Part shown: piece by piece, positions 45,034-52,814 of the stretch
Layout: the number at the start of each line of letters is the position of its first letter
Position numbering within the stretch: the stretch's first letter is position 1
Origin: Peteryoungia aggregata LMG 23059
GTDB lineage: Bacteria > Pseudomonadota > Alphaproteobacteria > Rhizobiales > Rhizobiaceae
Assembly (NCBI RefSeq): GCF_030814435.1
Contig: NZ_JAUSUW010000014.1
Location: 1-64,000, forward strand
Reading direction: 5' to 3'
Length of the DNA: 64,000 nucleotides
Position numbers and translations under genes: made by a program
Notes under the pieces: model-generated
What the model was told of the DNA's origin: nothing
The model's database searches: none
What the model saw: only the letters and a program-made list of their open reading frames with translations

Positions 45034-45906
45034 ATGAGCCATAAGATAAAAGCAGACATGTCTTGTTCGAACCTGTCGCAAGGCGGCCGTCTCCGTCGCC
45101 GCCTGACGTTCGCCACCCTGCTCGTCGTTTCAACCCTGCTCCCCGCGCTTGCAGCACAGGCTGCCAGCAGCGACTGGGCTGTGAACGAAGGCGGACGGAT
45201 GCGGCTGATCCTGCTGCCGGAGGGCGCCGATGGCCTGCGGCAGGGGGCGCTGGTGATCGAACCCAGGCCCGGCTGGATCACCTACTGGAAGGAACCGGGG
45301 GACGTCGGCATACCGCCGGCCATCGCCCCTCTTGCAGGTGCGCCCTACAGTGTCGAGCGGGTCGAGTTTCCCGTGCCGAAGGTGCTGATGAGCGGTGACA
45401 TGACCGATGTCGGCTATGACCATCCCGTCACGCTGCCGATCACGCTGAAGGATGCTTCGGACGACCTGAACGTAACGTTGAACGCCTTTATCGGGGTGTG
45501 CCAGAATATCTGCATTCCGTTCCAGGCAGATCTGACCGTGCCGGCTGATCCGGTGGGCACATCCAGCCCAGTGGAGACGGCGTTGATCGCTGCGGCGAAG
45601 GCCAAGGTGCCGTCCGGTCCTTCAGCGGACTTTCAGGTCCTCGGCCACAGCCTGCGGACGGAGACCAAGCAGCTGATCGTGTCGCTCAAGCTGCCCGAGG
45701 GCGCCGCCACGCCCACGGCCTTTGTCAGCGGCCCCAGCGGACATGTCTTCGTCAAGGCGACCGCGTCGCAAGGGCCCGATGGGGAGACCATGCTGACCAT
45801 GCCGATCGGCAAGCTGCCGAAGAAGTACAAGATCGCCGGAAAACAATGGGGCATCCTCGTGATCAGCGGCGAGCGCGCCATGGAAACCACGCTTGCCTTT
45901 GACTGA
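45034..45906 (+). CDS. periplasmic protein with DsbD N-terminal domain
   Basis: This 290-residue exported protein has a signal peptide at about 20-45 (ends ALAAQA). It is followed by the DsbD-alpha (thiol:disulfide interchange) immunoglobulin-like domain, with [16 protein letters not shown] and the cysteine pair in [10 protein letters not shown] (CxxxC), as in the DsbD N-terminal domain. The membrane and thioredoxin parts of DsbD are absent and no ccdA-like gene is adjacent. It may receive electrons from a separate CcdA-type protein. ATG 45034 is used; ATG 45058 would still leave a good signal. Confidence 0.87.
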   Translation: MSHKIKADMSCSNLSQGGRLRRRLTFATLLVVSTLLPALAAQAASSDWAVNEGGRMRLILLPEGADGLRQGALVIEPRPGWITYWKEPGDVGIPPAIAPLAGAPYSVERVEFPVPKVLMSGDMTDVGYDHPVTLPITLKDASDDLNVTLNAFIGVCQNICIPFQADLTVPADPVGTSSPVETALIAAAKAKVPSGPSADFQVLGHSLRTETKQLIVSLKLPEGAATPTAFVSGPSGHVFVKATASQGPDGETMLTMPIGKLPKKYKIAGKQWGILVISGERAMETTLAFD

Positions 45907-45977
45907 CCCGCTTCTATATTCGCGTCGAACGCCGTCCGGAGGGTTCCGGTCGGCCCAACGCAAGCGAGGACGAGTTC

Positions 45978-46463
45978 ATGACCATAGCGATTGGCGAAAA
46001 GCTGCCCCAGGCCACCTTCAAGGAAAAGACCGCTGATGGCCCGGTGGAGATCACCACGGAACAGCTGTTTGCCGGCAAGAAGGTCGTCGTCTTCGCGGTT
46101 CCCGGCGCTTTCACGCCGACCTGCACGCTGAACCATCTGCCGGGCTATCTGGAAAACCGTGATGCGCTGATGGCGCGCGGGGTCGACGACATCGCCGTTG
46201 TCTCGGTCAATGACTGGCATGTGATGGGCGCCTGGGCGCAGCATTCGGGCGGCATGGGCAAGATCCACTTCCTGGCCGACTGGGATGCGGGCTTCACCAA
46301 GGCCATCGGTCTCGACATCGACCTCTCGGGCGGCGGCCTTGGCGTGCGCTCGAAGCGCTATTCCATGCTGGTCGAGAACGGCGTGGTGAAGAGCCTCAAC
46401 ATCGAGGAAAACCCCGGCCAGGCAACCGTGTCCTCGGCTGCAACGATGATCGAGCAGCTTTGA
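45978..46463 (+). CDS. peroxiredoxin, Prx5 type
   Basis: This 161-residue thiol peroxidase has the peroxidatic cysteine in PGAFTPTC at about residue 48. The downstream Prx5 features AVVSVNDWHVMGAW and GLGVRSKRYSMLVENGVVKSLNIEE are present. The catalytic Thr and Arg are in FTPTC and RSKRYS. It reduces hydroperoxides, probably using glutathione/glutaredoxin or thioredoxin. AGGACG precedes the ATG. It is followed by a hairpin terminator and then by an accessory stretch; in relatives from memory rnhA and thrB lie nearby. Confidence 0.95.
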   Translation: MTIAIGEKLPQATFKEKTADGPVEITTEQLFAGKKVVVFAVPGAFTPTCTLNHLPGYLENRDALMARGVDDIAVVSVNDWHVMGAWAQHSGGMGKIHFLADWDAGFTKAIGLDIDLSGGGLGVRSKRYSMLVENGVVKSLNIEENPGQATVSSAATMIEQL

Positions 46464-46484
46464 TCTGACGCATGTCGATTAACG

Positions 46485-46520
46485 GCAGGGTGGAGGGCGC
46501 GTTCGCCCCCTCTATCCTGC
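46485..46520 (+). terminator. hairpin terminator after peroxiredoxin gene
   Basis: GCAGG-GT-GGAGGG..CCCCTC-TA-TCCTGC forms an interrupted stem about 22 bases after the peroxiredoxin stop, followed by TGAGCTTCCCTT. It is a probable intrinsic terminator. GC-rich repeat remnants follow (46535-46600). Confidence 0.55.
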
Positions 46521-46627
46521 TGAGCTTCCCTTGGGGGCGGACATCTCCCCTCTCAAGGGGGGAGGATCTGCCGCAGACCGCCCATTTCCAAAACGCGACG
46601 GCACGGCTGGATTAAGCCATCGCCCTT

Positions 46628-46830
46628 GTGGGCCAGTCCCTCACAGAAATGGGGAATCCCAGCAGATGCGGGTGCCGGATACGCTTGTGGCATGGTGTTT
46701 GGACCGGCTTCTATTGCGGGAGACATCGTCTTGAAGCATTCCCCGCTCACCTGAGGCAAAACCTTGGTTTTGCGACATGGAAAGTTGGGCGCAGAACTGT
46801 CGCTTTACTTGGGATTTTTGCGACAAACGG
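46628..46830. repeat. left arm of inverted repeat around the VOC gene
   Basis: The outer segment TGGGCCAGTCCCTCACAGAA (from 46630) and the inner segment TCGCTTTACTTGGGATTTTT (from 46800) recur in inverted orientation on the other side of the VOC gene, at about 47968-47998 and 47737-47762. The inner pair matches at about 24 of 26 bases and the outer pair at about 22 of 31. Several copies of TTTGCGAC are scattered in the arm. Small open frames here are not real genes. Confidence 0.65.
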
Positions 46831-47053
46831 TGAAGTGAAAGTCTGCTCTCGGCCCGAAGCAGTCATCCCGCTCTCGGCGAAATAGTAGCGAAAATCCTAA
46901 GTTCTGTTTCGCACTATTAGTCGCAGGAGAGCACTAAGCGTGTTCTTGACGATCTCACGCGAATTTTGCATCTTGAAATCGCGCGCTACGTAGGGTGCAC
47001 CGGCTTTGGGCCGACTGGGCAATGCCCGCCTGCGAACTTCAAAGGTAGCGCCT

Positions 47054-47701
47054 GTGCGGAACCTCGAAAACCTTAAGAAGCAAGCCAAGCAGTATTTGCG
47101 GTGGCATCGTGAGCGGTATTATCCGGTCGCGGCCCATATCCGGGCTGCTTTGCCACGATTTCAGCACCTCGACGATACGCAGATACTGGAATCCAGCTTC
47201 AAGCTAATGGACGCGCAAGAACTCGTCGCACGCCAATTGGGATTCGAGGGATGGCAGGCGCTCAAGTCAGGAGCTCATGGCATGACCACTCAAAGCAAAC
47301 AGACCGCCCCCCGCCCCGTTCTAAGTTCGACCTCCGCGCAACTGTTCGTCTCCGACATCAAAGCGTCGTGTGGCTTTTTCGCGGACAAACTCGGCTTTGC
47401 AATCGACTTCGTTTATGGGGACCCACCGTTCTACGGGCAGGTTATACGTGACAAAGCGCAGCTCGCGCTGCGGCTGGTCTGCGAGCCTGTTTTTGTTGGC
47501 GATATACGACAACGCGAACATCTGCTCTCCGCCTCAATTACGGTCGATACTGCAAGCGAGATCAAGCGACTCTTTCTGGATTTCCAAGCCGCCGGAGTGG
47601 ATTTTCACCAGACGCTCAAGAAAGAGCCATGGGGGACTCGAAATTTCATTGTTCTGGATCCGGACGGAAATCTCATACTGTTTGCTGGTCCGGCAGACTG
47701 A
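47054..47701 (+). CDS. glyoxalase/VOC superfamily protein with N-terminal helical domain
   Basis: This 215-residue protein has two parts. Residues about 1-75 (RNLENLKKQAKQYLRWHRERYYP ... LMDAQELVARQLGFEGWQALK) resemble the short helical module that precedes ankyrin repeats or VOC domains in some soil bacteria. Residues about 90-213 are a single VOC (glyoxalase/bleomycin-resistance) domain with SAQLFVSDIKASCGFFADKLGFAIDFVYGDPPFYGQV and PWGTRNFIVLDPDGNLILF. No function is assigned; VOC members bind metal or sequester drugs. The start is likely GTG 47054. Base composition is lower in GC than neighbours, and it lies between inverted repeat arms. Confidence 0.8.
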   Translation: MRNLENLKKQAKQYLRWHRERYYPVAAHIRAALPRFQHLDDTQILESSFKLMDAQELVARQLGFEGWQALKSGAHGMTTQSKQTAPRPVLSSTSAQLFVSDIKASCGFFADKLGFAIDFVYGDPPFYGQVIRDKAQLALRLVCEPVFVGDIRQREHLLSASITVDTASEIKRLFLDFQAAGVDFHQTLKKEPWGTRNFIVLDPDGNLILFAGPAD

Positions 47702-47736
47702 ACATATCCTCGAATCTCCGGGGCACCGCCCGGCAT

Positions 47737-47998
47737 TGTCGCAAAAGTCCCAATTAAAGCGATACTTGTCTTCCTGACTTTTGCGACGTCGCAGAATAGG
47801 AAGTTTTGCGGCGGCCACAACGACCGCTATTGGCGCAAAGCGAACGATTGTCGCAATATCCTGATTCATGCGAAAAACGAACCCGCCGACTATTCAGGGG
47901 AACCTCTGTCGCAAATCCCACTCGCAAAAAGTCGGAGTTTCGTGAAGGAGATTTGCGACAGAACGTATTCCACATGTCAGTTAAAGGCTGGCCCATGT
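47737..47998. repeat. right arm of inverted repeat around the VOC gene
   Basis: This is the complement of the left arm in mirror order: inner segment first (47737-47762), outer segment last (47968-47998), with several GTCGCAAA/TTTGCGAC words in between. The arms flank a region of about 1.4 kb holding only the VOC gene. From 47999 to 48113 GC-rich repeat debris (GGCAAGGCAGAGGGGG) continues. Confidence 0.6.
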
Positions 47999-48113
47999 GG
48001 GTAGGATCTCTTCTTTCCCATGCGTTTCCCCTGCCCGTGGAGCGGCGATGCCTGGCAAGGCAGAGGGGGTATCCCGGCCTCCCGGGCCGACAGCCCCCTC
48101 ACCGATCAACGCC

Positions 48114-49076
48114 TCAAAACTGCACCACCGCCATTGATGCCCGGTGGTCAGACGGCCATGGGGTGACGACCACGTCGGCCTCGGGGGCCTTTTCGCCGAC
48201 AATGCCGGCCTTCACGACCTTGAGGTTCTTTCCGCGACCGAGCGTATAGTCGATACGGTCGTGGTGATCGTCCTTGACTGTCGGTTCCGAGGTCGGGGTC
48301 CAGGTGAAACCGGGCTTGGCGACCGGGTCGGGGAAGGCTGCGCGGAAGAGATCGGTGAAGCCGCCTTCAACCTCGATGCGCTGGGCCGAGGGATAGCTGA
48401 CTGCGAGCGGATGACGACCGGCCTTGGCGGCGGCTTCCGTCCAGTCGAGATGCGAGGGTTCGTTGAAATCACCGAAGACGAAGGCGGCGTCTGCGCCATC
48501 GGCCTGTTTCAGATCGGAGAAGAAGAGGTCAAGCGCCGGACCGCGGGCCGCTTTCGCTGCCGCTTGCGCCTCCGCTGCCGTCTTCAGGAAGGGCGCCGTG
48601 CCATATTCGATGTTGAGCAGCTGGTAGGGCTGATAGGGGAAGTCGGTCAGGTGCAGGTTAAACGCATAGACCTTGCGGCCCTTCACATCGATCTCGACGC
48701 CGAGATCATTGGGCGTCGGCTAGCCGATCGGATAGCGGCTGAGAATGGCATTGGCCCACAGCGCCGCATTCTGCTGGCTCTGGTCATAGTAGAAATAACC
48801 GAGCTTTTCGGCGATGGCCTTTGCCTTGCTGTCTCCGACGGCGGCACAGGATTCCGCCGTGCAAGGGGCGGGCTCAAGCCGGGTTTCCTGGATGCCGATG
48901 ATGTCAGGATTGACAGCCTTGATCACGGCGACGGTTTCGTCGACCGGCTTTGCCGCATTTCCGCCGCCGCCCCAGATGTTGAAGCTCATGACGGTCAGTT
49001 CCAGAGGGTCCTGTGCTTTTGCCTGAAGAGGGGCAATCAATAGCAAGGCTGTGAGCAATATCGGAAAGGCGCGCAT
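48114..49076 (-). pseudogene. endonuclease/exonuclease/phosphatase-family gene with one in-frame amber codon
   Basis: Read through, the frame encodes about 320 residues. It has a signal peptide (1-22, ..PLQAKAQ), LTVMSFNIWGGGGN, PDIIGIQETR (catalytic Glu), NLHLTDFPYQPYQ, FVFGDFNEPSHLDW, and the final SDHRASMAVV. This is a complete secreted EEP fold (DNase I/sphingomyelinase-like). A single TAG at 48720-48722 interrupts it after LSRYPIG; the same frame continues with PTPNDLGVEI. A GAG-to-TAG change would explain it, since family members often read GEPTPNxLG there. It may be a recent pseudogene or a sequencing error. Confidence 0.85.
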
Positions 49077-49215
49077 GATCCTGGTCTCCTTGGCGTTTGC
49101 GCGACGCTAGCAGCGGCAGGTGACAGGCCGGAGACATGCCCGGAACTGCGCCTTTGCACACGTCAGAAACACTGTTTCATGACCTTGATTTCGCCACAAA
49201 CCGGGCGCCCAATAA

Positions 49216-49237
49216 ATGTAATGTTATTACATACAAT
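49216..49237 (+). promoter_or_regulatory. Zur-like operator overlapping promoter of the zinc-import operon
   Basis: ATGTAAT-GTT-ATTACAT (49216-49232) is a perfect 17-base palindrome. TACAAT (49232-49237) immediately after it looks like a -10 box. An AT-rich palindrome over the promoter of a zinc ABC transporter is expected for Zur repression under zinc sufficiency. The exact rhizobial Zur consensus was not checked. Transcription would start about 5-10 bases before the ATG at 49249. Confidence 0.65.
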
Positions 49238-49248
49238 CCGGATCCCGC

Positions 49249-49371
49249 ATGAATGACGACGCCCTCCTCCCGAGCCTGCTGGCGCGCTCGGCCCTTGCCC
49301 GCCTTTGCTTTGCAGCCCTGCTGATTGTTCTGATCTGGGGCGGCATCCAGTGGGCGGTCTCGCTGCCATGA
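49249..49371 (+). CDS. 40-residue single-pass membrane ORF leading the azt operon
   Basis: ATG 49249 opens a 40-codon frame: MNDDALLPSLLARSALARLC, then a hydrophobic helix (FAALLIVLIWGGIQWAVSLP). Its TGA overlaps the aztA ATG (ATGA), the arrangement of a translationally coupled gene. It lies just after the Zur-like operator. There is no clear Shine-Dalgarno before it, and the expected transcript start is very close. It may be a near-leaderless leader peptide or a small transporter subunit. No family is recognised. Confidence 0.55.
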   Translation: MNDDALLPSLLARSALARLCFAALLIVLIWGGIQWAVSLP

Positions 49372-50129
49372 GCGAGGCTCTCATCCGGATCGACAACCTG
49401 ACGCTGGCCTATGACCGGCATCCGGCGGTGCATCACCTCTCCGGCCATCTCCAGGAGGGCAGCCTGACGGCGATTGCCGGGCCGAACGGAGCGGGCAAAT
49501 CGACGCTGCTGAAAGCCCTGATGGGCGAGATCCGGCCGGCTGAAGGGGCGATCCATCACCGCTTGACCCGGCACGATTTCGGCTATCTGCCGCAGGCTGC
49601 CGAGATCAATCGGCGCTTCCCGATCACGGTGCTCGATACCGTGGTGCTCGGCGCCTGGCGACGGGTTGGCGCCTTTGGCAGCATTGGCAAGGCGGAGCGG
49701 ATGAAGGCCGGCGAGGCGCTTGCCACCGTCGGCCTCGAGGGGTTCGAAAGGCGTGCGATCGGTTCGCTGTCTGCCGGACAGTTCCAGCGGGTGCTGTTTG
49801 CCCGACTGCTGCTGCAGGATGCCCGCGTGATCCTGCTCGACGAGCCGTTTACCGCGATCGATGCGCGCACCACCCGCGACCTGATCGATCTCGTCGCCCA
49901 GTGGCATGGGGCCGGGCGTACCGTGATCGCGGTCCTGCATGACCTTGACCAGGTGCGACAGCATTTTCCGCAGACGCTGCTGATCGCCCGCGAGCTGATC
50001 GGCTGGGGACCGACGGAGGAGGTGCTGACGCCGGCCAATCTGCTCTCGATGCGGACCATGGCCGAGCGTTTCGACGAGGATGCCGATGTCTGCCGACCCG
50101 ATGGCCACCCGGGGCGGCGTGCAGCATGA
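49368..50129 (+). CDS. aztA: zinc ABC transporter ATPase (AztA/ZnuC-like)
   Basis: This 253-residue ABC ATPase has Walker A GPNGAGKST at 38-46 and a Q-loop in FGYLPQAAEINRRFPITV. The signature is LSAGQFQRVLFARLL, Walker B is VILLDEPF, and the switch His is in AVLHDLDQV. The Q-F-Q-R signature and the IxRRFP segment are typical of manganese/zinc importers. The order ATPase-permease-binding protein and the binding protein without a His-rich loop fit AztABC rather than ZnuABC. ATG 49368 overlaps the stop of the small ORF upstream. It powers uptake across the inner membrane. Confidence 0.88.
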   Translation: MSEALIRIDNLTLAYDRHPAVHHLSGHLQEGSLTAIAGPNGAGKSTLLKALMGEIRPAEGAIHHRLTRHDFGYLPQAAEINRRFPITVLDTVVLGAWRRVGAFGSIGKAERMKAGEALATVGLEGFERRAIGSLSAGQFQRVLFARLLLQDARVILLDEPFTAIDARTTRDLIDLVAQWHGAGRTVIAVLHDLDQVRQHFPQTLLIARELIGWGPTEEVLTPANLLSMRTMAERFDEDADVCRPDGHPGRRAA

Positions 50130-50998
50130 CCGCCTTCGACCTGTTGATTGCGCCCTTTGCCGATTACGGCTTCATGCGACGGGCCCTGATGGCCGCCGTC
50201 TGCCTTGGCTTCAGCGCCGGACCGATCGGCGTCTTCCTGCTTCTGCGTCGGATGAGCCTGATGGGCGATGCGATGAGCCATGCGGTGTTGCCGGGGGCGG
50301 CGATCGGCTATCTCGTGGCCGGCTCGCTGTCGCTGACGGCCATGGGCATCGGCGGGCTTGTCGCCGGTCTTTCGGTCGCCGTGCTGTCCGGTCTCGTCAG
50401 CCGCTCGACCGTGCTGCAGGAGGATGCGAGCTTTGCCAGCTTCTATCTCACATCGCTGGCGCTTGGCGTGCTGATCGTGTCGCTGCGCGGCTCCAATATC
50501 GATCTCCTGCATGTGCTGTTCGGCACGATTCTGGCCATTGACGCGCCGGCATTGACCCTGATCGGGGCGATCAGCACGGTGTCGATGCTGGCGCTTGCGC
50601 TGATCTATCGGCCGCTTGTGCTGGAATGCCTCGATCCGGGCTTCCTGCGCGCCGTCGGCGGCTGGGGCGCACTCACCCATTTTGCCTTCCTGGTGCTTGT
50701 CGTCATCAACCTTGTCGCCAGTTTCCAGGCGCTCGGCACGCTGATGGCGGTCGGGCTGATGATGCTGCCGGCGGCGATCGCGCAACTCTGGGCGCGCAGC
50801 CTGCCCGGCATGATGGCGGTCTCGGCGCTGACGGCGATCATCTCCAGCTATATCGGGCTGGTCATGTCCTTCCATCTCGAAACTGCCTCGGGGCCGAGCA
50901 TCATCCTGACGGCGGCGCTGATCTACGGCCTGTCGATTGTCATCGCGCCGATGGGGATCGCCCGCCGCTTCTTCCCTCTTCCGCATCTCAAGGGCTGA
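50126..50998 (+). CDS. aztB: zinc ABC transporter permease (AztB/ZnuB-like)
   Basis: This 290-residue ABC-3 family permease has about eight or nine helices. It carries the family markers RMSLMGDAMSHAVLPGAAIGYLVAG near 45-70 and QALGTLMAVGLMMLPAAIAQLWARSLPGMM near 195-225. ATG 50126 overlaps the aztA stop by 4 bases (ATGA). It forms the inner-membrane channel for Zn2+ or Mn2+; the zinc assignment rests on the binding protein and operator. Confidence 0.88.
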   Translation: MTAFDLLIAPFADYGFMRRALMAAVCLGFSAGPIGVFLLLRRMSLMGDAMSHAVLPGAAIGYLVAGSLSLTAMGIGGLVAGLSVAVLSGLVSRSTVLQEDASFASFYLTSLALGVLIVSLRGSNIDLLHVLFGTILAIDAPALTLIGAISTVSMLALALIYRPLVLECLDPGFLRAVGGWGALTHFAFLVLVVINLVASFQALGTLMAVGLMMLPAAIAQLWARSLPGMMAVSALTAIISSYIGLVMSFHLETASGPSIILTAALIYGLSIVIAPMGIARRFFPLPHLKG

Positions 50999-51040
50999 CC
51001 ACAGCCCGACATCTCCCAGGCAACACAAAAGGAGTGCCTC

Positions 51041-51940
51041 ATGATCCGCAAACTCACCCTCCTCGCCGCCCTTCCCCTGATCACAGCGCTTTACGGTTCC
51101 ACGGCGCTGGCCGGCGAGCCGATCAAGGTGGTCGCCTCGTTCACCGTGCTCGCCGATGTCGTGGCCCAGGTGGGTGGCGAGCATGTTGCCGTCAGCAGCC
51201 TGGTTGGACCGAATGGCGACCCGCATGAATTCGAACCGTCGCCTGCCGACGCCAAGGCGCTGAAGGCCGCCAAGCTTACCTTCATCAGTGGCGAGGGCCT
51301 CGAAGGCTGGATGGAACGGCTGATCTCGGCATCCGGCTATGAAGGCAAGCCGGTGGTGGTTTCCGAAGGCATCACGCTTCGCAGCATGGATGAGGACGGC
51401 AAGACCGTGACTGATCCGCATGTGTGGAACAGCCCTGTCAATGTGAAGGTCTGGGTCGACAATATCGAGGCCGCGCTTGCCAAGGCCGACCCGGAGGATG
51501 CCGCAGCCTTCAAGGCTAATGCGACGGCCTACAAGGCCAAGCTCGACGCGATGAATGCCTATGCCAATGACAAATTCGCGGCCATTCCGGAAGCCAATCG
51601 CAAGATCCTGACCAGCCATGATGCCTTCGGCTATCTCGGCCGCGATTATGGCGTGACCTTCCTCTCGCCGCTTGGACTTTCGACGGAAACGGAAGCGTCA
51701 GCAGCCGACATTGCGAAGCTGATCGAGCAGATCAAGACCGAGCATGTGAAGAGCTATTTCCTCGAAAACTCCAATGATCCGCGGCTGGTGCAGCAGATCG
51801 CCAAGGCCACGGGTGCGGAATCCGGCGGCGAACTCTATGTCGAATCGCTCTCGGAAAAGGACGGGCCGGCGCCGACCTATGAACAGATGTTCCGCTACAA
51901 TATCGACCAGCTTTCGGCAGCCATGGCGAAGTCGAGCTGA
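51041..51940 (+). CDS. aztC: zinc-binding periplasmic protein (AztC-like)
   Basis: This 299-residue cluster A-I binding protein has a signal peptide at 1-24. Predicted zinc ligands are H62 (DPHEFEP), H127 (DPHVW), H193 (SHDAFGYL) and D274 (SEKDGPAPTYEQM), the set found in zinc and manganese binding proteins. The loop between strands near 115-125 (SMDEDGKTVT) has no histidines, unlike ZnuA. This is the feature of AztC. An aztD metallochaperone, often adjacent in other bacteria, is absent here. The gene is followed by a strong terminator. Confidence 0.88.
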   Translation: MIRKLTLLAALPLITALYGSTALAGEPIKVVASFTVLADVVAQVGGEHVAVSSLVGPNGDPHEFEPSPADAKALKAAKLTFISGEGLEGWMERLISASGYEGKPVVVSEGITLRSMDEDGKTVTDPHVWNSPVNVKVWVDNIEAALAKADPEDAAAFKANATAYKAKLDAMNAYANDKFAAIPEANRKILTSHDAFGYLGRDYGVTFLSPLGLSTETEASAADIAKLIEQIKTEHVKSYFLENSNDPRLVQQIAKATGAESGGELYVESLSEKDGPAPTYEQMFRYNIDQLSAAMAKSS

Positions 51941-51967
51941 GGCGGCACCGCTTCGCGATGCAATCGC

Positions 51968-51994
51968 AGCCCTCCCCTTGCCGGGAGGGCTTTT
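51968..51994 (+). terminator. intrinsic terminator of aztABC
   Basis: AGCCCTCCC-CTTGCC-GGGAGGGCT is a perfect 9-bp stem followed by TTTTCG. It is 27 bases beyond the aztC stop. Confidence 0.85.
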
Positions 51995-51999
51995 CGCGT

Positions 52000-52308
52000 T
52001 CAATGGGCGAGGTCGAAGACCAGGATGCCGGCGAGACCGCCATCGGTGGCGCTGACGATGCGCTCGCCGACCTCGACATGTTTGGGATGCTTCAGGTAGT
52101 AATCGCGGACCAGTTCATCTTCGAAGGTGACGATGAAGCCGTCGTTATAACCGCCTGTCAGCCCCTCCGGCGACACATTTGCCCCCGCCTTCACCTCCAG
52201 CATGCCGGGCACGACGTCTTTCAGGGCGGCAATCGCCGCATAGATCGCCTGCTTCTCGGCCTCCTGAACAGCAGCCTTGAAGCGCAGGAACACGCAATGC
52301 TGGATCAT
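52000..52308 (-). CDS. Dabb-domain (stress-responsive alpha/beta barrel) protein
   Basis: This 102-residue protein begins MIQHCVFLRFKAAVQEAEKQAIYAAIAALKDVVPGMLEVKAGANVSPEGL. It continues with YNDGFIVTFEDELVRDYYLKHPKHVEVGERI, the Dabb pattern. It is likely dimeric; the function is unknown, and relatives are stress-induced or act in polyketide aromatisation. GGGAGAC precedes ATG 52308. It converges on the azt operon, sharing its terminator region. Confidence 0.87.
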   Translation of the reverse strand: MIQHCVFLRFKAAVQEAEKQAIYAAIAALKDVVPGMLEVKAGANVSPEGLTGGYNDGFIVTFEDELVRDYYLKHPKHVEVGERIVSATDGGLAGILVFDLAH

Positions 52309-52445
52309 GGATGTCTCCCGTCGGTTTTTGTTTTGAAGGGAGCATAGGGGGAAAGGACGAAAGGGCAAGGGGCGGGAGCCTTGCCGGATCGCCGGGAGAT
52401 CCCGCAGCGTGGATCATGTTGACATTTCAAGTTAAGGCGCCCAGA

Positions 52446-52465
52446 TTATACTGAAATCTGTATAA
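52446..52465. promoter_or_regulatory. inverted repeat upstream of HigA-like antitoxin
   Basis: TTATAC-TGAAATCT-GTATAA is a perfect 6-bp inverted repeat with an 8-base spacer, 15 bases upstream of the antitoxin ATG and overlapping the expected -10 (TATACT). Antitoxin autoregulation is probable. Confidence 0.6.
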
Positions 52466-52480
52466 AACTGAGTGGGGCAT

Positions 52481-52798
52481 ATGTCGCAGACCCTCGCCTA
52501 CCGCAACATCTTCGAGTCGATCACGGAAGACCAAGCGCTTGCCGCCGATCTCCAGTTCCGTTCAGACCTTCTGATGACGTTGATCGACATCATTGAGCAC
52601 AAGGGATGGAACCAGGGTGAAGCGGCCGCAGCGCTGGATATACCTCAACCGCGTGTGAGCGAGCTGTTGCGCGGCAAGATCAGCCTCTTCTCCTCGGACC
52701 GGCTGATCGGCTACCTGGCGAAACTCGGCTATCGCTTGCGTCCTTCCGTCGATCGGGATCGCAACGTCGTCTGCGTGGTCGAGGCGGCGGCAGCTTGA
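52481..52798 (+). CDS. HigA-like antitoxin (XRE, HTH_37)
   Basis: This 105-residue protein has an HTH_37 domain at about 28-90: RSDLLMTLIDIIEHKGWNQGEAAAALDIPQPRVSELLRGKISLFSSDRLIGYLAKLGYRL. This is the usual antitoxin partner of phage Gp49-type HigB toxins. ATG 52481 is preferred, with GTGGGG just upstream. Normally it would lie downstream of the toxin on the same strand. Here it is on the plus strand and its 3' end faces the 3' end of the toxin, 16 bases apart. Confidence 0.88.
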   Translation: MSQTLAYRNIFESITEDQALAADLQFRSDLLMTLIDIIEHKGWNQGEAAAALDIPQPRVSELLRGKISLFSSDRLIGYLAKLGYRLRPSVDRDRNVVCVVEAAAA

Positions 52799-52814
52799 CG
52801 CCGTTGATCGTCGA

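Noticed and set aside
46628..46885. 85-codon frame beginning MGQSLTEMGN and its counterpart 47754-47996 (minus) beginning MGQPLTDMWN
   Set aside because: The similarity is explained by inverted repeat DNA; neither has a coding pattern or a domain.
49583..51619. 678-codon minus-strand frame opposite aztABC
   Set aside because: It is an antisense shadow; the plus strand shows Walker motifs, permease helices and zinc ligands in order.
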